Positions 8,472 through 17,764 of a stretch of 64,000 nucleotides of DNA are shown here, in pieces. The position numbers were made by a program, and so were the translations under genes. The notes under the pieces were generated by a model. The model saw only the letters and a program-made list of their open reading frames with translations. It did no database searches and had not been told where the DNA came from. Numbering within the stretch: the stretch's first letter is position 1; every line of letters begins with the position of its first letter. Origin of the DNA: JAHBNG01 sp039028975 (lineage in GTDB: Bacteria; Chloroflexota; Anaerolineae; Caldilineales; Caldilineaceae); contig JBCCHB010000014.1 of assembly GCA_039028975.1 (NCBI GenBank), positions 1 through 64,000 on the forward strand, given 5' to 3'.

Positions 8472-9775
8472 ATATAAATAATCCAGACGTTATCATCATC
8501 GGTGCGGGCATCATTGGTTGCGCCATTGCATTCGAACTCAGTAAGGCCGGCTACAAGACGCTCAACATTGACAAAAACAAGAGTGCAGGGGCTGGTTCTA
8601 CCATCAATTCATGTGCCATTGTGCGCATGGGATATTCAACCTATGATGGGGTTGCTATGGCCCATGAGTGCTTTCAATATTGGCAGGATTGGCCTGGGTA
8701 TCTCGGCGCGGCAGATTCTAGCGGCTTGGCTCAATTTGTCAACAGAGGCACCATCATGCTGCTCTCCCCAGAGCCTCGTTCCCAACGGATGCTGCAGCTC
8801 TTTGATGAGGTAGGTGTTGAGTATGAACTGTGGGATGCGCAGACACTGCGCCAAAATACCCCCTTTATGAACTTAGCCTCTTTTTATCCCCCGACTCGAA
8901 TGGCTCATGAACAATTTTGGGCAGATGGAAACGGTGAGATTGATGGAGCAATATACATACGCAATGGCGGTTACGTAACGGATCCGCAGCTAGCCACCCA
9001 CAACTTGATGGCAGCTGCTCAGGCTCACGGTGCAGAATTTTGGTTTGGCACACCAGTCATCTCCATTAGAGACAATGGCGGACGAATTAGTGGTGTTACG
9101 TTGAGTGATGGTATGAGAGCCAACTCCCCCATTGTCATCAACGTGGCGGGCCCCCATTCGGCCCTGGTCAACCGAATGGCGGGCGTAACCGGCGACATGC
9201 AGATCACAACCCGAGCACTGCGTCATGAGGTCCACTTTATTCCCGCCGAAATCGATGAGATTGCCCAAACGGCCAGCCATTTTAGTGATGCCGATACAGG
9301 AGTCTACTTCCGCCCGGAGGCAGGTGATGCCTTACTCGTTGGTTCCAAGGATCCAGAATGTGATACCAAAGAGTGGGTTGACAATCCCGACCAGTTCAAC
9401 CGCCGTGTGACGCAAGATCAGTGGAAACATCAGATCTATCGCTTAGCCAAGCGGTTACCAGGAATAAGAATACCGACCATGCCCAAAGGAGTAGCCGATC
9501 TCTATGATGTATCAGACGATTGGATTCCCATCTACGATAAATCCAGCTTGCCTGGATTTTACATGGCTATCGGCACCAGCGGGAACCAATTCAAGAATGC
9601 TGCGCCAGCAGGCCATTTGATAGCAAGACTCATTCACGCCGTTGAAAACGGCCACGACCATGATCAAAACCCACTACGGTATAACGCAGTCTATAGTGGG
9701 TTAGAAATCAATGTTGGCTTTTACTCTAGGCTGCGAGAGATGAATCCAGATAGCAGTTATTCAGTAAGCGGGTAA
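8465..9775 (+). CDS. FAD-dependent oxidoreductase, DAO family
   Basis: 436 residues from GTG 8465. VIIIGAGIIGCAIAFELSKA is the GxGxxG dinucleotide fold, and the C-terminal GFYMAIGTSGNQFKNAAPAG region closes the FAD domain, as in sarcosine, glycine and D-amino acid oxidases and in glycerol-3-phosphate dehydrogenases. It likely oxidises a small amine or hydroxy acid; the substrate cannot be read from sequence. It overlaps the ComB-like gene and is followed by an aldolase-like protein and a sugar kinase, which points to a degradative pathway. Confidence 0.85.
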   Translation: MLNINNPDVIIIGAGIIGCAIAFELSKAGYKTLNIDKNKSAGAGSTINSCAIVRMGYSTYDGVAMAHECFQYWQDWPGYLGAADSSGLAQFVNRGTIMLLSPEPRSQRMLQLFDEVGVEYELWDAQTLRQNTPFMNLASFYPPTRMAHEQFWADGNGEIDGAIYIRNGGYVTDPQLATHNLMAAAQAHGAEFWFGTPVISIRDNGGRISGVTLSDGMRANSPIVINVAGPHSALVNRMAGVTGDMQITTRALRHEVHFIPAEIDEIAQTASHFSDADTGVYFRPEAGDALLVGSKDPECDTKEWVDNPDQFNRRVTQDQWKHQIYRLAKRLPGIRIPTMPKGVADLYDVSDDWIPIYDKSSLPGFYMAIGTSGNQFKNAAPAGHLIARLIHAVENGHDHDQNPLRYNAVYSGLEINVGFYSRLREMNPDSSYSVSG

Positions 9776-9853
9776 AAAGGGTGTATCTCCAAGCCCAACC
9801 ACAAAAGCTCTAAAAGAAACCACCAAAACTATACCGAAAGACACCGAGCGACA

Positions 9854-10846
9854 ATGCAAAAATCACTTGACATCAAATTGGAAGCGATACGTACCAACCC
9901 AGAGAGCAACGAGTTCATCATCTGTTATGCAGCCGACATAGACATGGGCGGCGGTCTGAATGCATTGGTCAATAGTAGCACCCCTTCTCTGCAAGCTTTT
10001 CACGACGAGTTAGCGATCCTTATCGAGCAAGCTAAGCTCGATATCCTGCTTACGTCAGTTTCGGCAATGGATACGCTAGCCAGAGACAAACAATTCTTCG
10101 TCAATTCACCCATGACTCCTGCTATTCGCGCCAACGATACAACAGACATCTGGGGTGTACGTGGTGGCTCCTATCGGCAGTTTCCATCCAAGCCCTTTTC
10201 CACAACTACAATCGAGGAAGCCCAGTATGGAACATTGTTGCCTGAACCGGGGCAGCAGCCAGATGTAAATCTAGGGCTTTACTCCATCACCTTTAACAAT
10301 GACCTAGAAGCCGATTGGTTTGCCTTGGAACGGTTAAAGGAATTTCGCATCGACGCAACCAAAAAAGGATTCCGCTACTTTCTCGAGATCTTCAACCCGA
10401 ATGCACCGGTGAACCTGGCCGAGGAAGATATTCCCAGCTTTGTTAATGATTGTATTGGCCGAATGGTTGCAGCCATTCCCAGAGCATCGCGCCCCGAGTT
10501 CTTGAAGATCCCCTACAATGGCCCCCGAGCGATGGAGGACCTTTGTACCTATACCTCGCTAGTGGTGGGAATTCTTGGAGGTCCAGCCAGCACCCACTAT
10601 GACACATTCAAACTCGTTTCAGAGGCAAAAAAGTATGGTGCCCGAGTTGCCCTCTTTGGTCGGCGCATTAGGAGTGCTGAAGATCAGCCAGCCTTTGTCA
10701 GCTTGATGCGTGAAATCGTCGACGACAATGTCACCCCGGAAGAAGCTATCAAAGCATACCATGGTCACCTTCAGAGCAGAGGCATTGAGCCAACGCGCTC
10801 CTTAGAGGATGATATGGTGATCCACTCGCCATCGCTTAAGGGATAA
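9854..10846 (+). CDS. Aldolase-like beta/alpha barrel protein
   Basis: 330 residues, soluble, no signal peptide. The C-terminal stretch KIPYNGPRAMEDLC, VVGILGGPASTHYDT and ARVALFGRRI has the spacing of a (beta/alpha)8 barrel of the class I aldolase (DeoC/LacD-like) group; a Lys in KIPYNG is a candidate Schiff-base residue. This is inference: I do not recognise a characterised member. It lies between an FAD oxidoreductase and an FGGY kinase, fitting cleavage of a phosphorylated or oxidised sugar. The ATG has no strong ribosome site (GAGCGACA precedes it). Confidence 0.6.
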   Translation: MQKSLDIKLEAIRTNPESNEFIICYAADIDMGGGLNALVNSSTPSLQAFHDELAILIEQAKLDILLTSVSAMDTLARDKQFFVNSPMTPAIRANDTTDIWGVRGGSYRQFPSKPFSTTTIEEAQYGTLLPEPGQQPDVNLGLYSITFNNDLEADWFALERLKEFRIDATKKGFRYFLEIFNPNAPVNLAEEDIPSFVNDCIGRMVAAIPRASRPEFLKIPYNGPRAMEDLCTYTSLVVGILGGPASTHYDTFKLVSEAKKYGARVALFGRRIRSAEDQPAFVSLMREIVDDNVTPEEAIKAYHGHLQSRGIEPTRSLEDDMVIHSPSLKG

Positions 10847-10852
10847 GGCAAC

Positions 10853-10937
10853 TATATTGCGGTCGATTTGAAAACGGTAGTTTTCCTACTCTGTGATCGC
10901 TGCGGCAAACGACAGTTTACAGACGGAGTTGAGTATA
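10853..10937 (-). repeat. Family A palindromic element, copy A2
   Basis: 85 bp, starting TATATTGCGGTCGATTTGAA and ending GGAGTTGAGTATA. Its terminal TATA lies 4 bases before the FGGY kinase ATG (10942). It occupies almost the whole gap between aldolase-like and kinase genes. Confidence 0.85.
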
Positions 10938-10941
10938 ATTG

Positions 10942-12465
10942 ATGCAACATACTATCATTGGTGTTGATCTCGGCACAACTAGCATCAAGGCTGTTGCCTT
11001 TGGGTTAGACGGCACTCAATTGGCGAAAGAGTCGACGCCAACGATAACTCACTATCCTCGTTCAGGCTGGGCTTATTTTGAACCGGAAGAGATTTGGGAT
11101 GCGATCTGCCTAGTGCTGCGGCGCCTGGTTGCCAAGTTGCCCGCTGGCATCGAACCTGGAGCCATCGCTTTCACAGGGATGGCTGAAGCCGGTGTCCCCC
11201 TTGATGAACAAGGACAGCCAACCCACAATATCATTGCCTGGTTCGATAAGCGGACCGAGCCTCAGTCCGATTGGTGGCTTGAGCATATTGGCATGGATGA
11301 GACGGCACAGATTACGGGGCTACCCGTCAAGCCAGCATTTGGGATTCTCAAGCTACTCTGGATACGGCAGAATGCGCCTGATGCCTTTCGAGCCACTCGG
11401 CGCTGGCTCAATATGGCGGATTATGGGGCCTTTCGGCTTTGTGGAGCCATGACCACAGATTACTCTTTGGCGTCCCGCATGATGGTGCTTGATCTGGCCA
11501 AACGAGCTTGGTCCAAATCGCTACTAGACGCCATCGAACTGCCTGCCAACATTCTGGGCGAGTTGGTACAGGGTGGAACCGAGTTAGGTTATATTCATGC
11601 GGAGGCCGCATCGGCCACAGGACTTCCTAAGGGGCTTCCTGTCTGCAGCGGAGGCCACGATCATGTCTGTGCGGGTTTTGCGTTGGGGTTAATTGAGCCC
11701 GGTGATGCGCTCGACTCTATGGGGACGGCAGAGAGCATGGTGCTAACCACTGCTCAGCCTCGTCTAGAGCCAGCCATCACCAAGCGAGGCATCGGTCAGG
11801 GGATTCACGTGATGCCGGGGCGCAACTATGCCATGAGTGGCCTGAACTTTGCCAGCGGCTCCATCGATTGGAGCCGTCAACTGCTATTGAGCGCGGTCGA
11901 TGACAAACTCTCCTATGAGAAACTCATCGAATTAGCGACTTCGGCTCCGCCCGGCTCTGATGGCCTCTTTTTTGTCCCGCACCTACGTCGAGCCAATCCA
12001 CCTCATATCGATATACGGGGACGAGGTGCGTTTATTGGCATTACCAGCGATGCTGACACCAGTCACTTTGCTCGGGCTGTCGTAGAGGGGGTTGCTTACG
12101 ATTACCAACAGGCTTTTGACAATACGACCGACACATTTGGTTTGGAGCCGAACCGACAAGTCGCCACCGGAGGGGGGACTCGCAATTCCCTACTTATGGA
12201 GATCAAAGCCCATCTATCCGGCCTAACCATCAACGTACCTGAGATCGAAGAGGCCACCTGTCTCGGAGCGGCCACGTTGGCCGGCGTTGGCGCGGGTTTC
12301 TATCACTCCTATGAAGATGCGGTCAATCAGCTCGATTACGTGACTAGGAAGATTGAGCCAGATCCAATCCAGCATCGTTTCTACCAAGAGCGATATCAAA
12401 CTATCTATAGTAAGTTATACAACACCCTAAGAGATGTCAACCACCAGATCAGCCAACTGATTTAA
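10942..12465 (+). CDS. FGGY-family carbohydrate kinase
   Basis: 507 residues from ATG 10942 (a TTG lies one codon upstream). IIGVDLGTTSIKAVAF is the N-terminal phosphate-binding motif, DSMGTAESM the middle motif, and ATGGGTRNSLLMEIKA with LGAATLAGVGAG the FGGY C-terminal signature. It phosphorylates a sugar or polyol with ATP in the cytoplasm. The substrate (xylulose, ribulose, fuculose, gluconate and others) is not resolvable. It follows the aldolase-like gene and leads into flavin reductase. Only repeat A2 separates it from the upstream gene, so it may share a transcript. Confidence 0.9.
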   Translation: MQHTIIGVDLGTTSIKAVAFGLDGTQLAKESTPTITHYPRSGWAYFEPEEIWDAICLVLRRLVAKLPAGIEPGAIAFTGMAEAGVPLDEQGQPTHNIIAWFDKRTEPQSDWWLEHIGMDETAQITGLPVKPAFGILKLLWIRQNAPDAFRATRRWLNMADYGAFRLCGAMTTDYSLASRMMVLDLAKRAWSKSLLDAIELPANILGELVQGGTELGYIHAEAASATGLPKGLPVCSGGHDHVCAGFALGLIEPGDALDSMGTAESMVLTTAQPRLEPAITKRGIGQGIHVMPGRNYAMSGLNFASGSIDWSRQLLLSAVDDKLSYEKLIELATSAPPGSDGLFFVPHLRRANPPHIDIRGRGAFIGITSDADTSHFARAVVEGVAYDYQQAFDNTTDTFGLEPNRQVATGGGTRNSLLMEIKAHLSGLTINVPEIEEATCLGAATLAGVGAGFYHSYEDAVNQLDYVTRKIEPDPIQHRFYQERYQTIYSKLYNTLRDVNHQISQLI

Positions 12466-12476
12466 AAGGAGAAACC

Positions 12477-12953
12477 ATGAGTGACTTTGACACAAAAGCT
12501 TTTCGCAATGCTTGCGGCATGTTTGCTACGGGCATCACAGTCGTTACGACCATGACACCAGATGGTGAACCCATTGGCATGACGGCCAATAGCTTTGCTT
12601 CAGTTTCGCTAGACCCGCCGCTCGTTTTGTGGAGCGTTGGAAACCATGCCAACAGCTTTGATCTCTTTTCCCAAACAGAGCATTACGCGGTTCATATTCT
12701 GCATAACGAGCAAGAAGCCCTTTCTAACCTCTTTGCCAGCAGAGGGGAGGATAAATTTGGAGAGCTAAAATGGACTACTGGTGTAGCTGGCTCACCCATT
12801 CTGCCAGATTATGCATCCTGTTTTCAGTGTACCATGGAACATGTCTACCCTGGAGGTGATCACAACATTTTGGTAGGACGCGTTGTCGAATTCGAAGATC
12901 GCGGAAACGAAGAGGCCCTACTCTTCTTCCGCGGGGGATATCGTACCCTTTAG
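12477..12953 (+). CDS. Flavin reductase-like (DIM6/NTAB) protein
   Basis: 158 residues, starting 7 bases after an AAAGGAG box. FATGITVVTTMTPDGEPIGM and TANSFASVSLDPPLVLWSVG are hallmark FMN-binding motifs of the flavin reductase / HpaC family. It would supply reduced flavin to a monooxygenase or act as a free flavin reductase; no monooxygenase gene is visible nearby. It is the last gene of the rightward cluster, 12 bases after the kinase. Its stop overlaps the convergent MFS gene by 4 bases. Confidence 0.88.
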   Translation: MSDFDTKAFRNACGMFATGITVVTTMTPDGEPIGMTANSFASVSLDPPLVLWSVGNHANSFDLFSQTEHYAVHILHNEQEALSNLFASRGEDKFGELKWTTGVAGSPILPDYASCFQCTMEHVYPGGDHNILVGRVVEFEDRGNEEALLFFRGGYRTL

Positions 12954-14293
12954 GTTGCTGCGGCTGGTCTTGCAATGGTCAACATATAGCGGGTCACGGC
13001 AAGGACCAGCCCAATAGAAATGACCAGTCCCATGACGCCAACGACGGGCATGCCCCCATAGTTAGCGTAAATGAATGCTGTACCCAGGCTGCCGATACCA
13101 CCCGCAGCGGATAATAGTGACTCGCTAGTGCCTTGAATTTGGCTACGCTCGCTGGGGGCCAACGTATCGGAAAGTAGGGCGGAACCGGCCACAAAGGAAA
13201 GTGACCATCCTAACCCAACCAGAAACATGGATGTGGCCAATACAGGAAAGCCAACAGAAAGCGGAGCCATAATGGTAGAAAGAGCAAGAACAAAGGCGCC
13301 GACGACAATGGTTTGAACTTGTCCAATGCGCTCAATTATCCAGCCAACGGACCAGGAAAAGGCATACATTCCGGCATTGTGTAAAGCGATTACCCAGGCG
13401 ATGGATGCGGTTGTGTGATCATGGCGAGACATGTGAACGGCCATAATCACCATGAGCCACACCATAACAAATTGGCCAATGACCAATGCAGCCATGGCCA
13501 ACTGCACGGCCGGTATGCTCAGAATCTCCCAGAATGTTCTTTGCGCCTCTGAGTTCTGCGCTTTCTGTTCTTCTTGAGCCGTCTGCTCTTTCATATGGGT
13601 GGCATTTTCTATCGGTGCTGAATCTAACTTGATACCTGCTTCGCGCTGCTCGATTAAGCGACTCAGTTTTTTTGGTTCGGGAAAAAGCAAGAAGAAAACA
13701 AGAAACATAGCCAGAAGAGCTAGAATCGTTGACGTGGCGTAGGCCCCAATGAGCGGTTCAAAGCCCAAGCTAGCCATCAGTGATGTACTTGGGGCGACCA
13801 AGAATGGGCCACCAACGCCCCCAATGATCCCCGCCGCCACCACAAAGCCAATGACCTTCGCTCGCTGCTCAGCAAATGACACCTCTGCCGCAACAAATCG
13901 AGCTTGTTCACTAGCGGCACGTCCTGCGCCCAGTAACCCCATGCCAAAGCAGAAACCAATGAACGAGCCTAAGCCAATTGACAAAACGCTGACCACACCT
14001 CCCAGAACGGCGATGAGATAGCCTAGTGAGAGCCCAAGACGTCTCCCCAAACGCTCCATGATCCAGCCGATAGGGTAGCCAGCTAACGCTCGCCCAACCA
14101 TACTAAGCGTAGATGGGACCCCCGCCACACTTTCGCTGACCATTTGAGTCGCCACAATAGGCATTAAAGTAAAGCTAGCCACATTGGCTGCAATCAGAAG
14201 GCCGTGGGCGGTAAAGAGGGTTGCTGTTAGACGAGATTGAATGGATGTTGAAACGAGTTCAGCACCTGAGGTGCTTGTATTCGGTTGAGTCAT
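12950..14293 (-). CDS. Major facilitator superfamily transporter
   Basis: 447 residues with about 12 hydrophobic segments and a charged central loop at roughly residues 205-245 (KEQTAQEEQKAQNSEAQ). ALAGYPIGWIMERLGRRLG matches the MFS loop 2-3 motif. Inner-membrane carrier, substrate unknown. It is transcribed towards the kinase-flavin reductase cluster and may import or export its compound, but this is inference from position only. No clear ribosome site precedes the ATG. Confidence 0.88.
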   Translation of the reverse strand: MTQPNTSTSGAELVSTSIQSRLTATLFTAHGLLIAANVASFTLMPIVATQMVSESVAGVPSTLSMVGRALAGYPIGWIMERLGRRLGLSLGYLIAVLGGVVSVLSIGLGSFIGFCFGMGLLGAGRAASEQARFVAAEVSFAEQRAKVIGFVVAAGIIGGVGGPFLVAPSTSLMASLGFEPLIGAYATSTILALLAMFLVFFLLFPEPKKLSRLIEQREAGIKLDSAPIENATHMKEQTAQEEQKAQNSEAQRTFWEILSIPAVQLAMAALVIGQFVMVWLMVIMAVHMSRHDHTTASIAWVIALHNAGMYAFSWSVGWIIERIGQVQTIVVGAFVLALSTIMAPLSVGFPVLATSMFLVGLGWSLSFVAGSALLSDTLAPSERSQIQGTSESLLSAAGGIGSLGTAFIYANYGGMPVVGVMGLVISIGLVLAVTRYMLTIARPAAAT

Positions 14294-14390
14294 GGTAAGG
14301 ATCGGGTCATATGGTCTGTGAATATTCGCTAGAGAAAATTATGGACAAAGCCCATTTTGTCATGAAGAAACCAAATATACAAATAAAAAA

Positions 14391-14417
14391 GGGTCCGCAA
14401 AGGCGGACCCCTTTTTT
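14391..14417 (-). terminator. Strong terminator after clpC
   Basis: GGGTCCGC/GCGGACCC stem with a 4-base loop, flanked by A and T runs on both sides. It lies 17 bases after the clpC stop and can also serve transcription in the other direction. Confidence 0.9.
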
Positions 14418-14433
14418 TACATGTAAAAGATGT

Positions 14434-16959
14434 TTACTGAAGTAGTGCTTCTATGGCCTCTGCCGTCTCACTTGGAAGTTCTTCTACTTCTTCGTGATCA
14501 ATCACTTCAAAGATAAAATCAGTAACCAATTCGCCATCTTCATCAATGTGCTCACGGTAATCTGCTTGAATCGTGTCGCCGGGAACAAACTTGCCGGACA
14601 GGAGCGCTTCGCTCAGCGGATCTTGAATCTTGTTTTGAATGGCTCTGCGCAGTGGTCGAGCACCATAATCTGGATCATACCCTGCGTCAGCGATTTCTCT
14701 CTGTGCTGCTTCGGTCATAACAAAAGTCATCTCTTGCTCTTCCATTTGTAAGCGGAGGGGCCTGAGTTCAAGATGTACAATTTGAGTAATTTCGTCACGG
14801 GAGAGACTACGGAAGACCATGACACCATCTAAGCGATTAATGAACTCAGGGCGGAAAGTCTTTTTGAGTGCATCCATGACTTTCGCCTTCATAACTTCAT
14901 ACTCTTCTTGAAGCGTCTCCTGAGATTCATCTTGAGTAATGGCAAAGCCGAGCCGATTCGCACCCTGAATTAACTTTGCACCGATGTTACTAGTCATCAG
15001 AATCAAGGTGTTACGGAAATCAACTCTTCGGCCCTTGGCATCAGACAGATGACCATCTTCCATAATCTGGAGAAGCATATTGAATGCTTCAGGATGAGCT
15101 TTTTCAATCTCATCGAGCAAGATGACGCTATAGGGTCTTCGTCGTACGGCTTCAGTTAACTGACCGCCCTCTTCATATCCGATATATCCAGGAGGAGCAC
15201 CCACCAATCGACTGACGCTGTGACGCTCCATAAATTCACTCATATCGAGCTTCAATAGCGCTTCTTCACTACCAAACATAAATTCAGCCAGCGCCTTCGC
15301 CGTCAATGTCTTACCTATCCCAGTTGGTCCCAGGAACATGAAACTACCAATCGGGCGTTTGGGATCCTTTAAGCCAGCCCTTGCGCGGCGCACGGCCTTA
15401 CAGATAGCCTTAATCGGCTCTTCCTGGCCAATGATGCGTTGCTGAATTAAGCTCTCCATCTCCAGAAGTCGTTCGCGTTCTTCACCAGCAATACGACTAA
15501 CGGGAACACCGGTCCACATAGAGACAACTTCAGCAATGTCTTCGGGTGTGACTTTGGGGCGATTGTCGCCTTCATTCCAACCTTCTCGTAGTTCAGTTAG
15601 CTTGGCTTCTAATTCAACTTCTCTGTAACGCAGATCAATAGCATCGTCAAAGCGCTGCGTTTCGAGCGCCTCTTCTTTTTGCTTCTGCAGCTTCTTCAAG
15701 TTCATAAACGTTTCACGCAGATTGGCTGCGTGAGGCGCTTTGTACATACGAACGCGACTGCCAGCTTCATCGATTACATCAATTGCTTTATCAGGCATAA
15801 ACCGATCAGGTACATATCGAGCGGCCAAATGAGCAGCTTGCTCTAAGGCTTCATCGGTGATGTTCAGCTTATGATGATCTTCATAGCGAGATCGTACACC
15901 TTTAAGAATGGCAACCGTCTCTTCAACAGTTGGTTCCTCGACCAGAATAGGTTGGAAACGTCGCTCTAAAGCTGCATCGCTCTCAATATATTTGCGATAC
16001 TCGTCCAATGTGGTGGCACCGATCACCTGAAGCTCACCACGACTGAGGGCTGGTTTGAGAATGTTGGCTGCATCCACGCTACTTCCAGCCGCTCCAGCGC
16101 CAACCAGCATATGAACTTCATCAATAAAGAGAACAGAACCGCTGGTGATAACTTCTTCAATGACCTTCTTTAGGCGCTCTTCAAATTGGCCGCGGTACAT
16201 AGTACCAGCCACAAGGCTACCTACGTCCAACATCAAGAGACGGCGGTTGAGCAACATTTCAGGAACATCCCCTTCAATGATGCGCTGGGCCAATCCCTCA
16301 ACTATTGCCGTCTTTCCAACACCAGGCTCCCCAATTAAGGCAGGGTTGTTTTTGGTTCGCCTGCTTAAAATTTGTATCAGTCGCTCAATTTCAGTGACAC
16401 GACCTACAACTGGATCAAGCCGTCCTTCTTCGGCTGCAGCGGTCAAATCAAAACCTAATTGGTCGACCAGTGGTGTCTTTGACTCTTTCTTTTGTTTGTC
16501 TTTACTTTGGGCTTGGCTTTGGAGGATATTACGAGCAGTTTGGGTACGGACACGGTCTAGGTTAATGCCAAGGCCGCGCAACACATTCACCGCAATGCCT
16601 TCACCTTCCCGAACCAGACCGAGTAAAAGGTGCTCTGTACCGATGTAATGATGCCCCATTAGGCGGGCTTCATCAACCGCCAGTTCAATCACGCGCTTTG
16701 TACGTGGAGCCAAAGTTGGCTTACCAAAGGGAGCACGCTCCCCACGACCAACCGTCCGCTCCACTGCTCGTATTACCTGATTGGGTTCGACGCCCAGCTC
16801 ACGCAATACCTTGACAGCAACGCCATTTTCTTCCCGGACCAAACCGAGCAGCAGATGCTCAGTGCCAATATAATTATGATTTAAACGCAGCGCTTCCTCT
16901 TGGGCGAGCGTTAGGACCCGCCTTGCACGCTTGGTAAATCTTTCAAGTTTGTCAGACAT
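14434..16959 (-). CDS. clpC: ATP-dependent Clp protease ATP-binding subunit ClpC
   Basis: 841 residues. It has two N-terminal Clp repeats (NHNYIGTEHLLLGLVREENG and its echo about 75 residues on), AAA-1 with Walker A GEPGVGKT, a UVR/middle region (LQKQKEEALETQRFDDAIDL), and AAA-2 with GPTGIGKT. It unfolds proteins for ClpP and is a class III-type heat-shock ATPase. No ctsR, mcsA or mcsB partners adjoin, unlike Firmicutes operons. Start: GGGAAGCGGC precedes the ATG. It is monocistronic with its own terminator. Confidence 0.97.
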   Translation of the reverse strand: MSDKLERFTKRARRVLTLAQEEALRLNHNYIGTEHLLLGLVREENGVAVKVLRELGVEPNQVIRAVERTVGRGERAPFGKPTLAPRTKRVIELAVDEARLMGHHYIGTEHLLLGLVREGEGIAVNVLRGLGINLDRVRTQTARNILQSQAQSKDKQKKESKTPLVDQLGFDLTAAAEEGRLDPVVGRVTEIERLIQILSRRTKNNPALIGEPGVGKTAIVEGLAQRIIEGDVPEMLLNRRLLMLDVGSLVAGTMYRGQFEERLKKVIEEVITSGSVLFIDEVHMLVGAGAAGSSVDAANILKPALSRGELQVIGATTLDEYRKYIESDAALERRFQPILVEEPTVEETVAILKGVRSRYEDHHKLNITDEALEQAAHLAARYVPDRFMPDKAIDVIDEAGSRVRMYKAPHAANLRETFMNLKKLQKQKEEALETQRFDDAIDLRYREVELEAKLTELREGWNEGDNRPKVTPEDIAEVVSMWTGVPVSRIAGEERERLLEMESLIQQRIIGQEEPIKAICKAVRRARAGLKDPKRPIGSFMFLGPTGIGKTLTAKALAEFMFGSEEALLKLDMSEFMERHSVSRLVGAPPGYIGYEEGGQLTEAVRRRPYSVILLDEIEKAHPEAFNMLLQIMEDGHLSDAKGRRVDFRNTLILMTSNIGAKLIQGANRLGFAITQDESQETLQEEYEVMKAKVMDALKKTFRPEFINRLDGVMVFRSLSRDEITQIVHLELRPLRLQMEEQEMTFVMTEAAQREIADAGYDPDYGARPLRRAIQNKIQDPLSEALLSGKFVPGDTIQADYREHIDEDGELVTDFIFEVIDHEEVEELPSETAEAIEALLQ

Positions 16960-17475
16960 GCCGCTTCCCTTGCATTATTGCTTATACACCAGACTTCCTG
17001 ACTGGATTAAAATATAACCGTTTCTATACCTTTTCGCCGTAACTTATGTTACCCTTTGGTTGATGATATCTACGATGAATGTCTACACAGATGTCAGCAG
17101 ACCGGAGCGGATAATACGTCTTCTAACATCAAAACCGTTGCATACGAGAGGTTGCTTGTCTCGGCGTGTTGCAATCAATAGACTTACATTGTCTTTTAGG
17201 TGAGGTTTTTGACAACACACCAGGAATTACTGTGTTTCTCTCTGATCTATCAAAAGTCCCATATAATAGAGTGCGTTACAACCTGCCTGCTTCTTACAAC
17301 ATTGTAACGAGTTCATAGCATGTTTGTCAATCCGCCAAATTACAGAGAATGGGACATTTACTTGTCAACGCTACGATTGGGCGATCTGTTCCCCGTGATA
17401 TACATACAGTTATATTGACTATAGCGGTTGATGATCTCATGGCATTACAAACTGAGTGAATCTGTGGTTCAAAAC
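16960..17475. other. Gene-free stretch upstream of clpC
   Basis: About 500 bases without a supported gene. It presumably contains the clpC promoter. I could not identify CIRCE-like or CtsR-like operators by eye. Confidence 0.5.
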
Positions 17476-17500
17476 AAAAAGGCATCATAAGATGCCTTTC
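17476..17500 (-). terminator. Hairpin terminator for the S1-type gene
   Basis: AAAGGCATC/GATGCCTTT stem with a 4-base loop. On the minus strand it is followed by TTTTTGTTTTG. It is about 265 bases past the stop of the S1 gene, with repeat B3 between. Confidence 0.65.
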
Positions 17501-17575
17501 TGTCGTTTATCTACGTTACGGTTGGCCATAGATGGGCGGCAAGCGCTTATTTCGTGTTCTGTTAGAATCGCTTAT

Positions 17576-17666
17576 ACTACGCCAGGAAAGTCTTGTCCCG
17601 GCTCTTATCCAATCCGCTCTGGATAATTTTATGAAGGGAGGACAGAACTTTTCTGGCCATTTATAA
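17576..17666. repeat. Family B palindromic element, copy B3
   Basis: One of the best-preserved B copies: CGCCAGGAAAGTCTTGTCCC on the left, GGACAGAACTTTTCTGGCC on the right, with an inner TATCC/GGATA pair. Confidence 0.85.
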
Positions 17667-17764
17667 GACCAGAGAATTATTCTCTTCGTAAGACAAACAT
17701 AAAGCATCATCTACAGCGGAACTGAGCATAATTTGCCACCTGAGTTGTTTATGGAGCCAAGAAA

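Noticed and set aside
10931..10941. TATAAT at the end of repeat A2 as a promoter for the kinase
   Set aside because: A transcript from it would begin at or after the ATG, and no -35 box is seen 17 bases upstream.
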